Positions 37,624-48,621 of a stretch of DNA of 64,000 bases are shown piece after piece. This DNA comes from Acinetobacter sp. XS-4 (GTDB taxonomy: Bacteria; Pseudomonadota; Gammaproteobacteria; Pseudomonadales; Moraxellaceae). The DNA lies in NCBI RefSeq assembly GCF_023920705.1, contig NZ_CP094657.1, forward strand, positions 992,001 to 1,056,000. The letters are read 5' to 3'. The stretch's first letter is position 1. Each line of letters opens with the position of its first letter. Made by a program: the position numbers and the translations under genes. The notes beneath the pieces were generated by a model, which had not been told where the DNA came from, did no database searches, and saw only the letters and a list, made by a program, of their open reading frames with translations.

Positions 37624-39061
37624 ATTGATTAAATGAAATTTCCTGATAGTAATTTTTTTTCATTTGATACATGTGATAGTCAGCTCGCTTTAACATGTCC
37701 TCAATTTGTTCATTTGTTTGAGTTGTCGAATGTCCAATTGCGATGCTAATAGGGTGGCTTGAATAATATTGATTGTCGATATTAAAAAGTTCCTGAATAG
37801 TTTGAAGCATAACTAGAACATTAGCCTCATCTGCTCCTGGCATTAAAATCACGAATTCATCGCCACCTATTCTAGAAGCCGTATGGGGCGTATTTAAAAT
37901 GGCCTGACTTAAAATATTTCCAACGCGACGCAATAATCCATCCCCAATATCATGACCAAACTGATCATTTGTTTCTTTTAATCCATTCATGTCTAAGAAA
38001 ATTGAAGAAACAGGGCGAATAATGCTTCGGTTTAAACGGTTAAGTTCTTCTGTAAAAAAAGCGCGGTTATATAGTTTTGTCAGGACATCGTGTTGTCCCA
38101 AATATTCAAGATAGTTTTCCGCTTTTTTTCGCGCGGTAATATCTGTAAGTGCAACTTGTACTAGTCCCCAAGTCTCTTCATAACCGGGGAAAACAGTAAA
38201 CTGAAGTAAGACATTTCTCATTTGCCCATCTAACGCATAGTTAATGGCTTCACGTTTATGGTGAATATTACCTTGCCATAATTCGATGAGTTGTTCCCGA
38301 AATGTTTCAATCATTTCTTCAGCAAAAATTTTATGTGTATTTCTGAGAAGGGTAGACTTATCAGGAGCCTTAAATAAATCAAGAGTTGCCTGATTGACAT
38401 CTAAAATCAGAATATCTTCAACACACTGACGGACAAACTCAGGATGAACATCTAGAAAAGTCCTAAAATCTTCAATTCCCAACAACCTAAGTTGATCAAT
38501 TCTATTTTTTATACGGCTGAAATCTTCGACCCAAAGAGATGTGGGTGAATAGATAAACATAGATTCAGCCAAGCGACGATTTTTTTCTTCCTGACGAAGT
38601 GCATTTTGATAAGGTGTGACGTCTTCGGTGGTAATTAATACACGCTCAAAGGTCGATTCAGAACCGGGTAAAATTGAGCCTCTTAACTGCACATCAATAC
38701 GTTTACCTGATAAGGTGTAATTTACAGTAGTGCTTAAAAAATGGGTTTTACCATTCCATAGTTCTTCTAGTTCATGAATATGTGATTCGAACATTTCTTT
38801 TTTAAAAATAAGATTTAAATTCGAATATAGCTCTTCGTGAGTTCTTGCTTCAAAAAGTTCTAATGTTTTTTGATTAACACGAATAATTTTAATTTTATGC
38901 GCGCATTCAATAATTAAATTTTTATTTTGACTTAAAAATTCATGGAGGTTTTCAACACCTTGATTTCTCCATAGGTCAAATTGTTGTTTAACTTCACTGA
39001 AATCCTCAATCCACATTGGAATTGGGCTAAGGTCAAAAATTGATGAATCTAAAGTTTCCAT
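37622..39061 (-). CDS. Diguanylate cyclase with two tandem PAS domains
   Basis: A 479-residue cytoplasmic protein predicted to make cyclic di-GMP. Two PAS units (about residues 1-145 and 165-310) share the same sequence plan, both opening with W[IV]EDFS and having a LELFEA or LDLFKA turn; PAC-like strands follow (TEDVTPY, LTDITARK). A full GGDEF domain starts at YLGQHDVLTKLYNRAFF, with metal-site Asp in IFLDMNGLKETND and an intact GGDEF at SRIGGDEFV. There is no RxxD inhibitory site in the expected place, so product inhibition may be weak. No membrane segment or haem ligand is obvious, so the PAS ligand is unknown. Confidence 0.92.
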   Translation of the reverse strand: METLDSSIFDLSPIPMWIEDFSEVKQQFDLWRNQGVENLHEFLSQNKNLIIECAHKIKIIRVNQKTLELFEARTHEELYSNLNLIFKKEMFESHIHELEELWNGKTHFLSTTVNYTLSGKRIDVQLRGSILPGSESTFERVLITTEDVTPYQNALRQEEKNRRLAESMFIYSPTSLWVEDFSRIKNRIDQLRLLGIEDFRTFLDVHPEFVRQCVEDILILDVNQATLDLFKAPDKSTLLRNTHKIFAEEMIETFREQLIELWQGNIHHKREAINYALDGQMRNVLLQFTVFPGYEETWGLVQVALTDITARKKAENYLEYLGQHDVLTKLYNRAFFTEELNRLNRSIIRPVSSIFLDMNGLKETNDQFGHDIGDGLLRRVGNILSQAILNTPHTASRIGGDEFVILMPGADEANVLVMLQTIQELFNIDNQYYSSHPISIAIGHSTTQTNEQIEDMLKRADYHMYQMKKNYYQEISFNQ

Positions 39062-39236
39062 ATGTTTCTTTAAGTATTCAGTTTGCCTTGAAGTATAATG
39101 AGAAAAATTAAGATTTGGGAATATAAAGAACTTAAATTTATTAGAATAATTAAAAATAAGAAAATTAAATGTAAGTAAAAATAAAATAATGAGAAAGCAG
39201 ATATTATCTGCTTAGCTCATAAATTTATTAGAGAAA

Positions 39237-40028
39237 TTAACGATTAATGGGGTGGTCAATATTCTTTTCACCACGCCATAACTTGATAAAGTCTTGCTCA
39301 TCAAAATCATAAAGTTCCATGAGTGCAACGACTGCGCTCACAAAAATCATGGCACCCTCAGAGTTTCCATGCAGATCAAAAATTTTACCATTGAGCTTAC
39401 CTAAAATATCACTAAGCTCATGATCTCGACCTCGGCCATATCGATCCCGAGGGTATAACTCTTCATTTAAAACAATAAGAGCTATCGCTTTTTCAGCAGC
39501 TGATAAATCTGTTTTATCTAAAGCTTCTTCAAAAGATTCACTTCCATGATTAAAGTAAAAAATTACCTCATCGTTAATGAAACTTTTTACCATCTTTTGA
39601 GTTAATGTTGGAAATTGAGAAACAGCATTATCTTCAACATAAGGTTTAAACGATTCTGGAAAGATAACGTTGTGATCAATATCTTTAAAGAGTGGTGCAA
39701 TTTCAGAAACTTTATAACCTGCAATGCCACAACCTAAAGCAGTGACAAAATATTTCATTTTAGGATGATTTTTTGCATATATTTTAAAATCTTCAACGTA
39801 GTGCTCAATTTGTGAAAGAGGCATTTGTTGAATATGTTCATTTAAAGTTGGAATTGCAAAGCTTTGACCAGCCCAGCCGCGACCCACACCTTCAACTGCT
39901 CCGAAGTGTTGACTGGCAACGCGTGCTGCACCGCTACCGTGCTGCCCCGCAAGGTTACTACCAAATACAAAAACTGTATCTTCTGGAAGTTCGGTTACAA
40001 TACTTTCATCATGATATTGATAGGTCAT
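39237..40028 (-). CDS. Macro-like domain protein with a C-terminal extension
   Basis: A 263-residue cytoplasmic protein. The N-terminal half (about 1-130) fits the macro-like family of phage and bacterial proteins, with FVFGSNLAGQHGSGAARVA, GQSFAIPT, FVTALGCGIAGYKVSEIAPLF and NVIFPESF. Macro folds bind ADP-ribose or related ligands, but substrate and catalysis are unproven here. The rest (about 131-263) is helical and acidic with LYPRDRYGRGRDHELSDIL and does not match a family I know. It stands alone, with TAA at 39237 and about 180 bases before the divergent uvrB gene. Confidence 0.75.
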   Translation of the reverse strand: MTYQYHDESIVTELPEDTVFVFGSNLAGQHGSGAARVASQHFGAVEGVGRGWAGQSFAIPTLNEHIQQMPLSQIEHYVEDFKIYAKNHPKMKYFVTALGCGIAGYKVSEIAPLFKDIDHNVIFPESFKPYVEDNAVSQFPTLTQKMVKSFINDEVIFYFNHGSESFEEALDKTDLSAAEKAIALIVLNEELYPRDRYGRGRDHELSDILGKLNGKIFDLHGNSEGAMIFVSAVVALMELYDFDEQDFIKLWRGEKNIDHPINR

Positions 40029-40208
40029 GGTTATGCTTTTTATTTAATGGATAGCTTCATGTTGCAACTGATTAGGGTATTGGTCAAGTGTTAAGATGCT
40101 TAATCTTTTACATTGAATTTCCAACTCAATGTGCACTTTAAATTAAGATAAAAATCCCCATTAATGGGGGAGACGTTAAATTCAATTTTTTCATAAAGAG
40201 AGATAACT

Positions 40209-42230
40209 TTGAACGAAAATCAACCTTTTGATTTGGTCACTCATTATCAGCCAGCAGGTGATCAGCCACAGGCAATTGAAAAGCTGGTTAATGGTATCGA
40301 GCATGGTTTTCGTAATCAGTTATTGCTAGGGGTAACAGGCTCGGGTAAGACCTATACCATGGCCAATGTGATCGCTCAAACACAGCGACCTACAATTGTG
40401 ATGGCCCATAATAAAACTTTGGCTGCCCAGCTTTATGGCGAATTTAAATCTTTCTTCCCCAATAATGCGGTTGAATATTTTGTAAGTTATTACGATTACT
40501 ATCAACCAGAGGCTTACGTTCCATCTTCGGATACATTCATCGAAAAAGATGCAGCCATTAATGATCACATTGACCAGATGCGATTATCTGCAACACGAGC
40601 TTTATTAGAACGTCGTGATGCAATTATTGTGGCATCGGTATCTGCAATTTATGGTTTGGGTGATCCAAATGCTTATATGCAAATGTTGCTGCATGTAGTT
40701 GAGGGCGACCGAGTAAGCCGTGATGAAATCATCCGCCGTTTGGTTGAAATGCAATATACCCGTAATGAACTTGAGTTCTTACGTGGTACATATCGAATTC
40801 GCGGTGAAATTATTGATATTTTCCCAGCAGAATCCGATCAACATGCCATTCGCATTGAACTATTTGATGATGAGGTCGACTCAATCCGTTGGTTTGACCC
40901 GCTAACTGGTAAAATGGTTCGTAAAGTTTCTCGGGTAACGATTTATCCGAAAAGCCACTATGTAACACCAAAAGATCATTTAACCCGTGCCATCGATACG
41001 ATTAAAGATGAGTTACAAGATCAGCTTAAATTCTTCCGTGAACATGACAAATTGCTTGAAGCACAGCGTATTGAGCAACGGACACGTTACGATCTGGAAA
41101 TGATGCAACAGTTGGGTTATACCAATGGTATCGAAAACTACTCACGTCATTTGTCTGGACGCCCATCTGGTGAAGCGCCACCGACTTTATTTGACTATAT
41201 TCCAGAAGATGCTTTACTCATTATTGATGAGTCACACGTTACGGTTCCACAAATTGGAGCGATGTATAAAGGTGACCGGTCACGTAAAGAAAACTTAGTA
41301 AACTATGGATTCCGTTTACCAAGTGCGCTTGATAACCGTCCAATGAAGTTTGAAGAGTGGGAGCGTATTGTACCGACTACCATTTTTGTAAGTGCAACAC
41401 CTGCTAAATATGAATTAGAAAAGTCAGATCAAATTGTTGAACAGGTGGTACGTCCAACAGGTCTCATTGACCCTGAAATCGAGATTCGTCCTGTTTTAAC
41501 CCAAGTAGATGATGTTCTTTCTGAAATTAATATTCGTAAGAATTTGAATGAAAGGGTATTGATTACCACTTTAACAAAACGTATGGCAGAAGATCTGACT
41601 TCATATTTAAAAGAATATGGCGTTAAGGTGGCTTATCTCCACTCAGATATTGATACCGTTGAACGTGTCAAAATTATTCATGAATTACGTACAGGCGTAT
41701 TTGATGTTTTAGTCGGTATTAACCTGCTACGTGAAGGTCTGGATATGCCAGAAGTTTCTTTGGTTGCTATTTTAGATGCAGATAAAGAGGGCTTTTTACG
41801 TTCGGAACGTTCACTCATTCAGACTATTGGTCGTGCTGCGCGTAATGTAAAAGGTAAAGCAATTTTATATGCTGACCGAATTACTGACTCTATGCAAAAA
41901 GCAATAGATGAAACTGATCGTCGTAGAGCGAAGCAAATTGAATTTAATGAGTTGCATGGTATTACGCCACGTAGTGCAGTTCGTCAGGCTGTCAAAGAAA
42001 TTGACTCGGGTGAGGTACTTTCAGACGACGAGATTGATGAAAAAGTACTTGAACAAGCACAAGCATTGAGTGCCGATGAAAGACATATTCTTTCAGACCC
42101 TAAATTGTTTAGTAAACATATTACTAAGCTTGAAAAAGATATGTTAAAGGCCTCGAAAGATTTACAGTTTGAGCAAGCAGCGCGGATACGTGATGAAATT
42201 CTTCGATTAAAAGCGCAGATGTTGCAATAA
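40209..42230 (+). CDS. uvrB: Excinuclease ABC subunit B
   Basis: UvrB is the damage-verifying helicase-like subunit of nucleotide excision repair. The 673-residue protein has Walker [11 protein letters not shown], the beta-hairpin region [32 protein letters not shown] and the C-terminal UVR motif for UvrC binding ([22 protein letters not shown]). The start is TTG 40209, after AGAGAGATAAC; no ATG is available near it. No LexA-type box was seen upstream, in line with the absence of classical LexA from Acinetobacter. Confidence 0.97.
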   Translation: MNENQPFDLVTHYQPAGDQPQAIEKLVNGIEHGFRNQLLLGVTGSGKTYTMANVIAQTQRPTIVMAHNKTLAAQLYGEFKSFFPNNAVEYFVSYYDYYQPEAYVPSSDTFIEKDAAINDHIDQMRLSATRALLERRDAIIVASVSAIYGLGDPNAYMQMLLHVVEGDRVSRDEIIRRLVEMQYTRNELEFLRGTYRIRGEIIDIFPAESDQHAIRIELFDDEVDSIRWFDPLTGKMVRKVSRVTIYPKSHYVTPKDHLTRAIDTIKDELQDQLKFFREHDKLLEAQRIEQRTRYDLEMMQQLGYTNGIENYSRHLSGRPSGEAPPTLFDYIPEDALLIIDESHVTVPQIGAMYKGDRSRKENLVNYGFRLPSALDNRPMKFEEWERIVPTTIFVSATPAKYELEKSDQIVEQVVRPTGLIDPEIEIRPVLTQVDDVLSEINIRKNLNERVLITTLTKRMAEDLTSYLKEYGVKVAYLHSDIDTVERVKIIHELRTGVFDVLVGINLLREGLDMPEVSLVAILDADKEGFLRSERSLIQTIGRAARNVKGKAILYADRITDSMQKAIDETDRRRAKQIEFNELHGITPRSAVRQAVKEIDSGEVLSDDEIDEKVLEQAQALSADERHILSDPKLFSKHITKLEKDMLKASKDLQFEQAARIRDEILRLKAQMLQ

Positions 42231-42323
42231 ACGAATACATAACGCTACATAATGTGTTTAAAAAACAAGCTACTGTAGATGTTTGAGTTCTTTTGTATTC
42301 ACAACTAATCGTTGAGGGCAACA

Positions 42324-42911
42324 ATGGCATTTCGAAATAATGTTCCGCAAGCCAGTTGGCGTTTGGCTAAAATTGCGTTGGGCGGTGTCGTTTTGGCTGG
42401 TTTAGCTGTTGGAACCTATGTCTATGCTCAGCCGAAACCCTTGCAAACTGTTTATAAAGTTGAACTAGACCGATATTTAGGTGTCTGGTATGAAGTCGCC
42501 CGTAAGCCTGCATTTTTCCAAAAAAAATGTGCTTATAACGTATCTGCAACTTACACTTTAAACGAAAATGGAAATGTGGTTGTAGATAATCGCTGCTATG
42601 ACAATAGAAAACAATTACAGCAATCTATTGGTGAAGCCTTCGTGGTGAACCCGCCATATAACACCAAATTGAAGGTGAGTTTCTTACCGGAAGCTGTGAG
42701 ATGGATTCCGGTTATTCGTGGAGATTACTGGATTTTAAAAATAGATGAAGACTATCAAACCGTTTTAGTTGGAGAACCTTCTCGTAAATATCTTTGGGTA
42801 TTATCAAGAACACCACATCCTGAACAAGAAGTGGTGGATGAATATCTAAATTATGCAAAAACATTAGGTTTCGATATTCGAGATGTTATCCATACAGAAC
42901 ATAAAGAATAA
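42324..42911 (+). CDS. Blc-like lipocalin with N-terminal membrane anchor
   Basis: A 195-residue lipocalin. The signature GVWYEVARKPAFFQKKC is present, followed by CAYNVSATYTLNENGN and the C-terminal YLWVLSRTPHP block typical of bacterial Blc. Such proteins bind fatty acids or lysophospholipids. The N-terminus is basic, then hydrophobic (ALGGVVLAGLAVGTYVYA), with no lipobox Cys, so it is probably a signal-anchor or cleaved protein rather than an outer-membrane lipoprotein as in E. coli. I chose ATG 42324, which has GAGG at a 6-base spacing. A strong terminator follows. Confidence 0.9.
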   Translation: MAFRNNVPQASWRLAKIALGGVVLAGLAVGTYVYAQPKPLQTVYKVELDRYLGVWYEVARKPAFFQKKCAYNVSATYTLNENGNVVVDNRCYDNRKQLQQSIGEAFVVNPPYNTKLKVSFLPEAVRWIPVIRGDYWILKIDEDYQTVLVGEPSRKYLWVLSRTPHPEQEVVDEYLNYAKTLGFDIRDVIHTEHKE

Positions 42912-42929
42912 CAGCAGATGTCTGATCAA

Positions 42930-42960
42930 GAAAAAACCATGTTTTTACATGGTTTTTTCT
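42930..42960. terminator. Terminator after the lipocalin gene
   Basis: Perfect 13-bp stem (42930-42942 with 42947-42959), TTTT loop and a T-rich 3' side. Confidence 0.88.
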
Positions 42961-43024
42961 TTTTTATAGTGGATAAATCAAGTATTGTGTTGAGCTGTTT
43001 TTACTAAAGTCTAAGAGGGTGGTG

Positions 43025-43969
43025 ATGTTTAAGGGCGTGAGCTTGTCTGTCATGGCATCTGTCACTTTTGGTGTACTTTATTTTTATACTCAATTGTTAG
43101 GTCAGCTTGATAGTCAACAGACTTTTGGATGGCGGATTATTGCAACAATCCCATTTCTCACCTTGTTTATGTGGTGGAGTGGTGATTTAGCATATATCAA
43201 AAATATCTATCAGCGTATTTTGGCTAAGCCATCGTTATTATTGTTGTTAATTACAACCTCCGTTTTAACATCAGTCCAACTTTGGCTGTTTTTATGGGGG
43301 CCTATGCATGGGCGGGGTCTACAAGTATCTTTAGGATATTTTCTATTACCACTTGTTCTTGTCTTGGCTGGCAGTGTGCTTTATGGCGAAAAAATATCAA
43401 AATTTCAATGGGTAGCAATTATTCTTGCAGTCATTGGCGTGGGCCATGAAATCTGGCGTTTAGGAAGTATTGCTTGGGAGACTGCATTGGTTGCAGTTGG
43501 CTACTCTGCCTACTTTTTACTACGTAAGACAATTAAAACAGACAATTTAGGTGGCTTCTGGTGGGATTTAGTCATTATTCTACCCATTGCGATTTATTTG
43601 ACCCATACAGGTTTACTTCCTTATAGCAAATTTATAGACCAACCGAGTCTTGCTTTGATCATTGTTGGGCTTGGAATTTTAAGCGCAATAGGTTTGGGAA
43701 GTTATATTCTGGCAAGTCGCTTTTTACCCTTAGTGGTGTTTGGACTTTTAGGATATTTGGAACCTGTATTGCTTGCTTTAGCTTCTTTGGTTTTAGGAGA
43801 GAGTATTGGTCAAGAAGAATGGTTTACTTATATTCCAATCTGGTGCGCAGTGTTTGTACTCGTTTTAGAAGGTGCAGTTCACCTTTATCAGCAACGTCAA
43901 AAAGCTAAAAATTTGCAGCTCAATATTGCGAAATATCAAAAAAGATTAAAAAATGATGCTCACGATTAG
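43025..43969 (+). CDS. RarD-like EamA-family permease
   Basis: A 314-residue inner-membrane protein with ten predicted segments, of the RarD branch of the drug/metabolite transporters. KGVSLSVMASVTFGVLYFY and FGWRIIATIPFL are the family N-terminus, SLGYFLLPLVLVLAGSVLYGE and FGLLGYLEPVLLALASLVLGE the two EamA cores. The substrate is unknown. I chose ATG 43025, with GAGGG 5 bases upstream; GTG codons at 43019 and 43022 overlap that ribosome site. A short hairpin (TGATGCTC/GAGCATCA) encloses the stop but has no T-run. Confidence 0.85.
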   Translation: MFKGVSLSVMASVTFGVLYFYTQLLGQLDSQQTFGWRIIATIPFLTLFMWWSGDLAYIKNIYQRILAKPSLLLLLITTSVLTSVQLWLFLWGPMHGRGLQVSLGYFLLPLVLVLAGSVLYGEKISKFQWVAIILAVIGVGHEIWRLGSIAWETALVAVGYSAYFLLRKTIKTDNLGGFWWDLVIILPIAIYLTHTGLLPYSKFIDQPSLALIIVGLGILSAIGLGSYILASRFLPLVVFGLLGYLEPVLLALASLVLGESIGQEEWFTYIPIWCAVFVLVLEGAVHLYQQRQKAKNLQLNIAKYQKRLKNDAHD

Positions 43970-44185
43970 AGCATCAAAATCTAAAAAGTAAGAAAAAGCA
44001 AAAATTTAGCTGCTTTAAACAATAAGATAATAAAAAATAATTATAGGTATTTTATGAATTTATGATGAATTTTAGGAAAATCTAGCTACTAACGTCAGCT
44101 TTTGATTCATTCTTGTCGATAATTCCATTACAATTACGGGGTTTAAAAAATCACGCCTAGATATAATTAATTAGAGGACGTATCT

Positions 44186-45643
44186 GTGAGCAAAGACACT
44201 ATCATCGCCCTGCATGCTGAACACCAAGGCCGTTGGAAAAACCGTGAAGAAATCGCGGAACGTATGATTGCATTAATCGGACAATTATACCGTGAAAAAA
44301 ATATTGTCGTATCTGTTTACGGTCGCTCTTTAATTAACCGTTCTGTTATCCAAATTTTGAAAACTCACCGCCGTACACGTGTTGTAGACGTTGAGCTTTC
44401 TGTTGTGAACACATTCCCAATTTTAGAAGCTTTAGCTCAGCTTGAAAACATTGGTTCAGCAGAAGTTGATATTGGTAAACTTGCTGTTGAATATAAAGAA
44501 AAAGGCGGTGATGTTAACGCTTTTGTTGCTCAAGCAGTTGAATCAATCAAAGGTAGCGCAACTTCTGAACAACCTAAAGATGTAGTTCTTTATGGTTTTG
44601 GTCGTATTGGCCGTATCTTGGCTCGTTTAATCATTAGCCAATCAGGTTTAGGTCGTGGTTTAAGCCTTAAAGCAATTGTTGTGCGTAAATCTTCTGATGG
44701 CGATTTAGCAAAACGTGCTTCTTTACTTCGTCGTGACTCTATTCATGGCACTTTCGCTGGTACAATCGCTGTTGATGAAGAAAACGAAGCAATCATTGCT
44801 AACGGTAACTTCATTAAAGTGATTTATGCATCTAGCCCAAGTGAAGTTGACTATACTGAATACGGTATTTCAAACGCACTTTTAATCGATAACACTGGTA
44901 AATGGCGTGATGCTGAAGGTCTAAGCCAACACTTGAAATGCCCAGGCGTTGCACGTGTTGTATTGACTGCACCAAGTAAAGGCGAAATGAAAAACGTTGT
45001 ATTTGGCGTAAACAACACAGACATCTTAGATGAAGACAAAATCATCTCTGCTGCAAGTTGTACAACAAATGCAATTACTCCAATTCTTAAAGTATTGGAT
45101 GACAAATATAAAGTTCTTAACGGTCACGTTGAAACTGTTCACTCATTTACAAATGACCAGAACTTAATCGATAACTACCATAAAGCAGACCGTCGTGGTC
45201 GTGCGGCTACCTTGAACATGGTAATTACAGAAACTGGTGCTGCTAAAGCTGTTGCTAAAGCATTACCTGCATTGAAAGGTAAGTTAACTGGTAACTCTGT
45301 ACGTGTTCCTACGCCAAACGTATCTCTTGCTATCTTGAACTTAACGCTTGATAAAGAAGTTGATCGTGAAGAAGTGAACGAATACATTCGTCAAATTTCG
45401 ATTAACTCTAGCCTTCAAGGTCAAATTGGTTATACCAACTCGACTGAAGTTGTATCGAGTGACTTTATCGGTTCTCGTACTGCTGGTGTATATGACGCTC
45501 AAGCAACGATTACTTCTGGTAACCGTTTAACTGCTTATGTTTGGTACGATAACGAAGTTGGTTATAGCTGTCAGGTATTACGTATTGCTGAACAAATGTG
45601 CGGCGTAAGCTACAAAAAAATTCCAGCAGAATTGAATGCTTAA
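44186..45643 (+). CDS. Glyceraldehyde-3-phosphate dehydrogenase with N-terminal extension
   Basis: A 485-residue GAPDH of the long bacterial type. The catalytic core starts near residue 132 with VVLYGFGRIGRILARL (NAD-binding), the nucleophile is Cys292 in SAASCTTNAI, and VETVHSFTND, TPNVSLAILNL and WYDNEVGYS close it. The first about 130 residues form a mostly helical domain absent from classical GAPDH (about 335 residues). The start is GTG 44186 behind AGAGGACG. In Acinetobacter, which uses the Entner-Doudoroff route, it may serve gluconeogenesis; that is inference. It is monocistronic with its own terminator. Confidence 0.93.
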   Translation: MSKDTIIALHAEHQGRWKNREEIAERMIALIGQLYREKNIVVSVYGRSLINRSVIQILKTHRRTRVVDVELSVVNTFPILEALAQLENIGSAEVDIGKLAVEYKEKGGDVNAFVAQAVESIKGSATSEQPKDVVLYGFGRIGRILARLIISQSGLGRGLSLKAIVVRKSSDGDLAKRASLLRRDSIHGTFAGTIAVDEENEAIIANGNFIKVIYASSPSEVDYTEYGISNALLIDNTGKWRDAEGLSQHLKCPGVARVVLTAPSKGEMKNVVFGVNNTDILDEDKIISAASCTTNAITPILKVLDDKYKVLNGHVETVHSFTNDQNLIDNYHKADRRGRAATLNMVITETGAAKAVAKALPALKGKLTGNSVRVPTPNVSLAILNLTLDKEVDREEVNEYIRQISINSSLQGQIGYTNSTEVVSSDFIGSRTAGVYDAQATITSGNRLTAYVWYDNEVGYSCQVLRIAEQMCGVSYKKIPAELNA

Positions 45644-45673
45644 GATCATTAACGATCTATAAAAATTTTTCAC

Positions 45674-45703
45674 AAAAAGACCCAGTTTAGACTGGGTTTT
45701 TTT
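45674..45703 (+). terminator. Terminator after the GAPDH gene
   Basis: Stem ACCCAGT/ACTGGGT (45680-45686 with 45691-45697), extended by A-T pairs, TTAG loop, followed by T7. Confidence 0.88.
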
Positions 45704-45791
45704 ACAACCGTACAAAATATATGCTGACTATTTTTTGTAAATAAATGAGAATAGGAATTAAGGAAAAAAAGAAAATAGTAAGGGATAGGAA

Positions 45792-46517
45792 TTGTCGCAG
45801 TTTAAACGTTTGTTGGTCGTTTTTATATTCATCATTATTGCCAATTTATGTGGTGTGCTCATTGCAATATGGGTGTTTAAGCATTTTAATATTTATATTC
45901 CATTGAAGAATCAAGCGGTTGCTATTGACTTGCAAGAACCTCTACAAGTTAAGGTTAAAGTACAAGATGCTTTAAACGTGGATGTGAAAGGGCGGGTAAA
46001 TGCCAGTATTCCAATTGATGAGAAACTGAATATTCCACTAACGCAAACGCTAACCCCGCGTGTTTACTTCGATAATATGGTGCCGATTAGCACAACAATT
46101 CCAGTAAAAGAAACATTAAAAGTTGAGCAAAATTTACCAATCGATACGAAGGTTCAAGTCAGAGTTTTGGGGCGTGATATTACTTTACCGTTAAAGGGAT
46201 CAATTCCATTAAAACTTGATGTTCCCATTGATATTAATGTTCCGCTTGAACAAAAGGTTCATTTAAAATTCGATGCACCAGTGCGGACAGTATTAAAAGA
46301 AAATTTACATATTCCTCTAAAAGCAAGATTAGATACTAATATTCCAATTGAGGGTAATTTGAATGTTCCTGTTAAAACAGCACTAAATGCTTCAGTCGAT
46401 GTGAAAAACACATTACCTGTGAAGATTGCAAATGGTGAGTTAAAAATTCCTCTGTCCAGTATGAGATTAAATCGGGTATTAGGTTCAGAAACATCACAGA
46501 CGACAGCTAATCAATAG
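45792..46517 (+). CDS. Membrane-anchored repeat protein 1, hypothetical
   Basis: A 241-residue protein with one N-terminal membrane segment (about residues 7-29, LLVVFIFIIIANLCGVLIAI) and a long exterior part made of short beta-strand units of the type xPLKxxIPIxxNVP, repeated about every 10-16 residues (LPLKGSIPLKLDVPIDINVP; IPLKARLDTNIPIEGNLNVP). Pro, Lys, Val, Ile and Asp dominate; there is no Cys-rich or enzymatic motif. It looks like an extended beta-solenoid or filament in the periplasm. The start is TTG 45792 behind AGGGATAGG. It is followed 5 bases later by a paralogue. The family is unknown to me. Confidence 0.7.
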   Translation: MSQFKRLLVVFIFIIIANLCGVLIAIWVFKHFNIYIPLKNQAVAIDLQEPLQVKVKVQDALNVDVKGRVNASIPIDEKLNIPLTQTLTPRVYFDNMVPISTTIPVKETLKVEQNLPIDTKVQVRVLGRDITLPLKGSIPLKLDVPIDINVPLEQKVHLKFDAPVRTVLKENLHIPLKARLDTNIPIEGNLNVPVKTALNASVDVKNTLPVKIANGELKIPLSSMRLNRVLGSETSQTTANQ

Positions 46518-46528
46518 GGTGGATGCTA

Positions 46529-47203
46529 ATGTTTCGTTCACTCAAGAGTATGCTCATTAGTTTCATTTTAATGACGATACTGGCTGCGGTTATGTTTTGG
46601 GTATACCTCAATATTCAAGCTAATTTAGTCGTTTCAGCTCATAATGCAGATATTACTTTACCTGACTCTTTAGAAACAAAGATTCAAGTGGGCAATACTT
46701 TACAAGTCCAGTCTATTGGTAAACTTGATACAACATTAGATATAGATCGGCAATTGACTCTACCGCTAAAAGGGAAATATCTGGCAGATTTAAATTTTGC
46801 TGTAGAGACACCAATTACAGTAAGTGTTGACTACTCAACAACGCTAAAGATTGATCAGGTTATGCCTCTTGAAACAACGACAGATCTCATCTATCAAAAT
46901 AAATTTTTGCCAAAATTTCCGCTTAAACTGGATATTCCCATTAAGTTGGACGTTCCTTTTAACTTAAAACGTAGTTATACCATTCCAGTTAAAATTGTTT
47001 TTGATGGTCCTGTTTATTTTGAATTTGATGAGCCAGTAAATTTATCGGTTAAACATCAGTTTAAACCAAGTCTACAAGTGAATGATCCTATGGAAATGGG
47101 GAATGTCTCTTCATTTAATGCGATTATGTATAATTCGGTTCCAAAAACAAAAGCAAATCTTGATATGCAAATGACCTTACCTCTACGCAATGTTCATCCT
47201 TAA
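46529..47203 (+). CDS. Membrane-anchored repeat protein 2, paralogue of the upstream gene
   Basis: A 224-residue protein with the same plan as its neighbour: an N-terminal membrane anchor (about residues 9-29, ISFILMTILAAVMFWVYLNI), then repeating units such as LPLKGKYLADLNF, FPLKLDIPIKLDVPFNL and VNLSVKHQFKPSL. I chose ATG 46529, because the AGGGTGG at 46516-46522 gives correct spacing to it; ATG 46523 would be too close. Sequence identity to the upstream protein is patchy but the repeat grammar is the same, so they probably arose by duplication and may act together in the envelope. Function unknown. Confidence 0.7.
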   Translation: MFRSLKSMLISFILMTILAAVMFWVYLNIQANLVVSAHNADITLPDSLETKIQVGNTLQVQSIGKLDTTLDIDRQLTLPLKGKYLADLNFAVETPITVSVDYSTTLKIDQVMPLETTTDLIYQNKFLPKFPLKLDIPIKLDVPFNLKRSYTIPVKIVFDGPVYFEFDEPVNLSVKHQFKPSLQVNDPMEMGNVSSFNAIMYNSVPKTKANLDMQMTLPLRNVHP

Positions 47204-47355
47204 AAATTAAATAGTTATCCTGCATTTTATTTTAAGTAAAGCTCGTATTTATGAATCTAAAATGCTTTTAATGACTTAAAGATAAAAACAGATCGTTATA
47301 AATGGGAATTGTCCCATTTTCTATTCGAGAATTTTATGAAAATATGGCAGAATAG

Positions 47356-48606
<1,251 letters not shown>

Positions 48607-48621
48607 AAAACCGAGGAAAAC

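Noticed and set aside
40140..40208. SOS box upstream of uvrB
   Set aside because: No LexA-like palindrome found, and Acinetobacter lacks classical LexA.
45792..47203. Frequent Pro/Lys repeats as a DNA repeat or CRISPR array
   Set aside because: The periodicity is at protein level; bases vary between units and no regular spacers occur.
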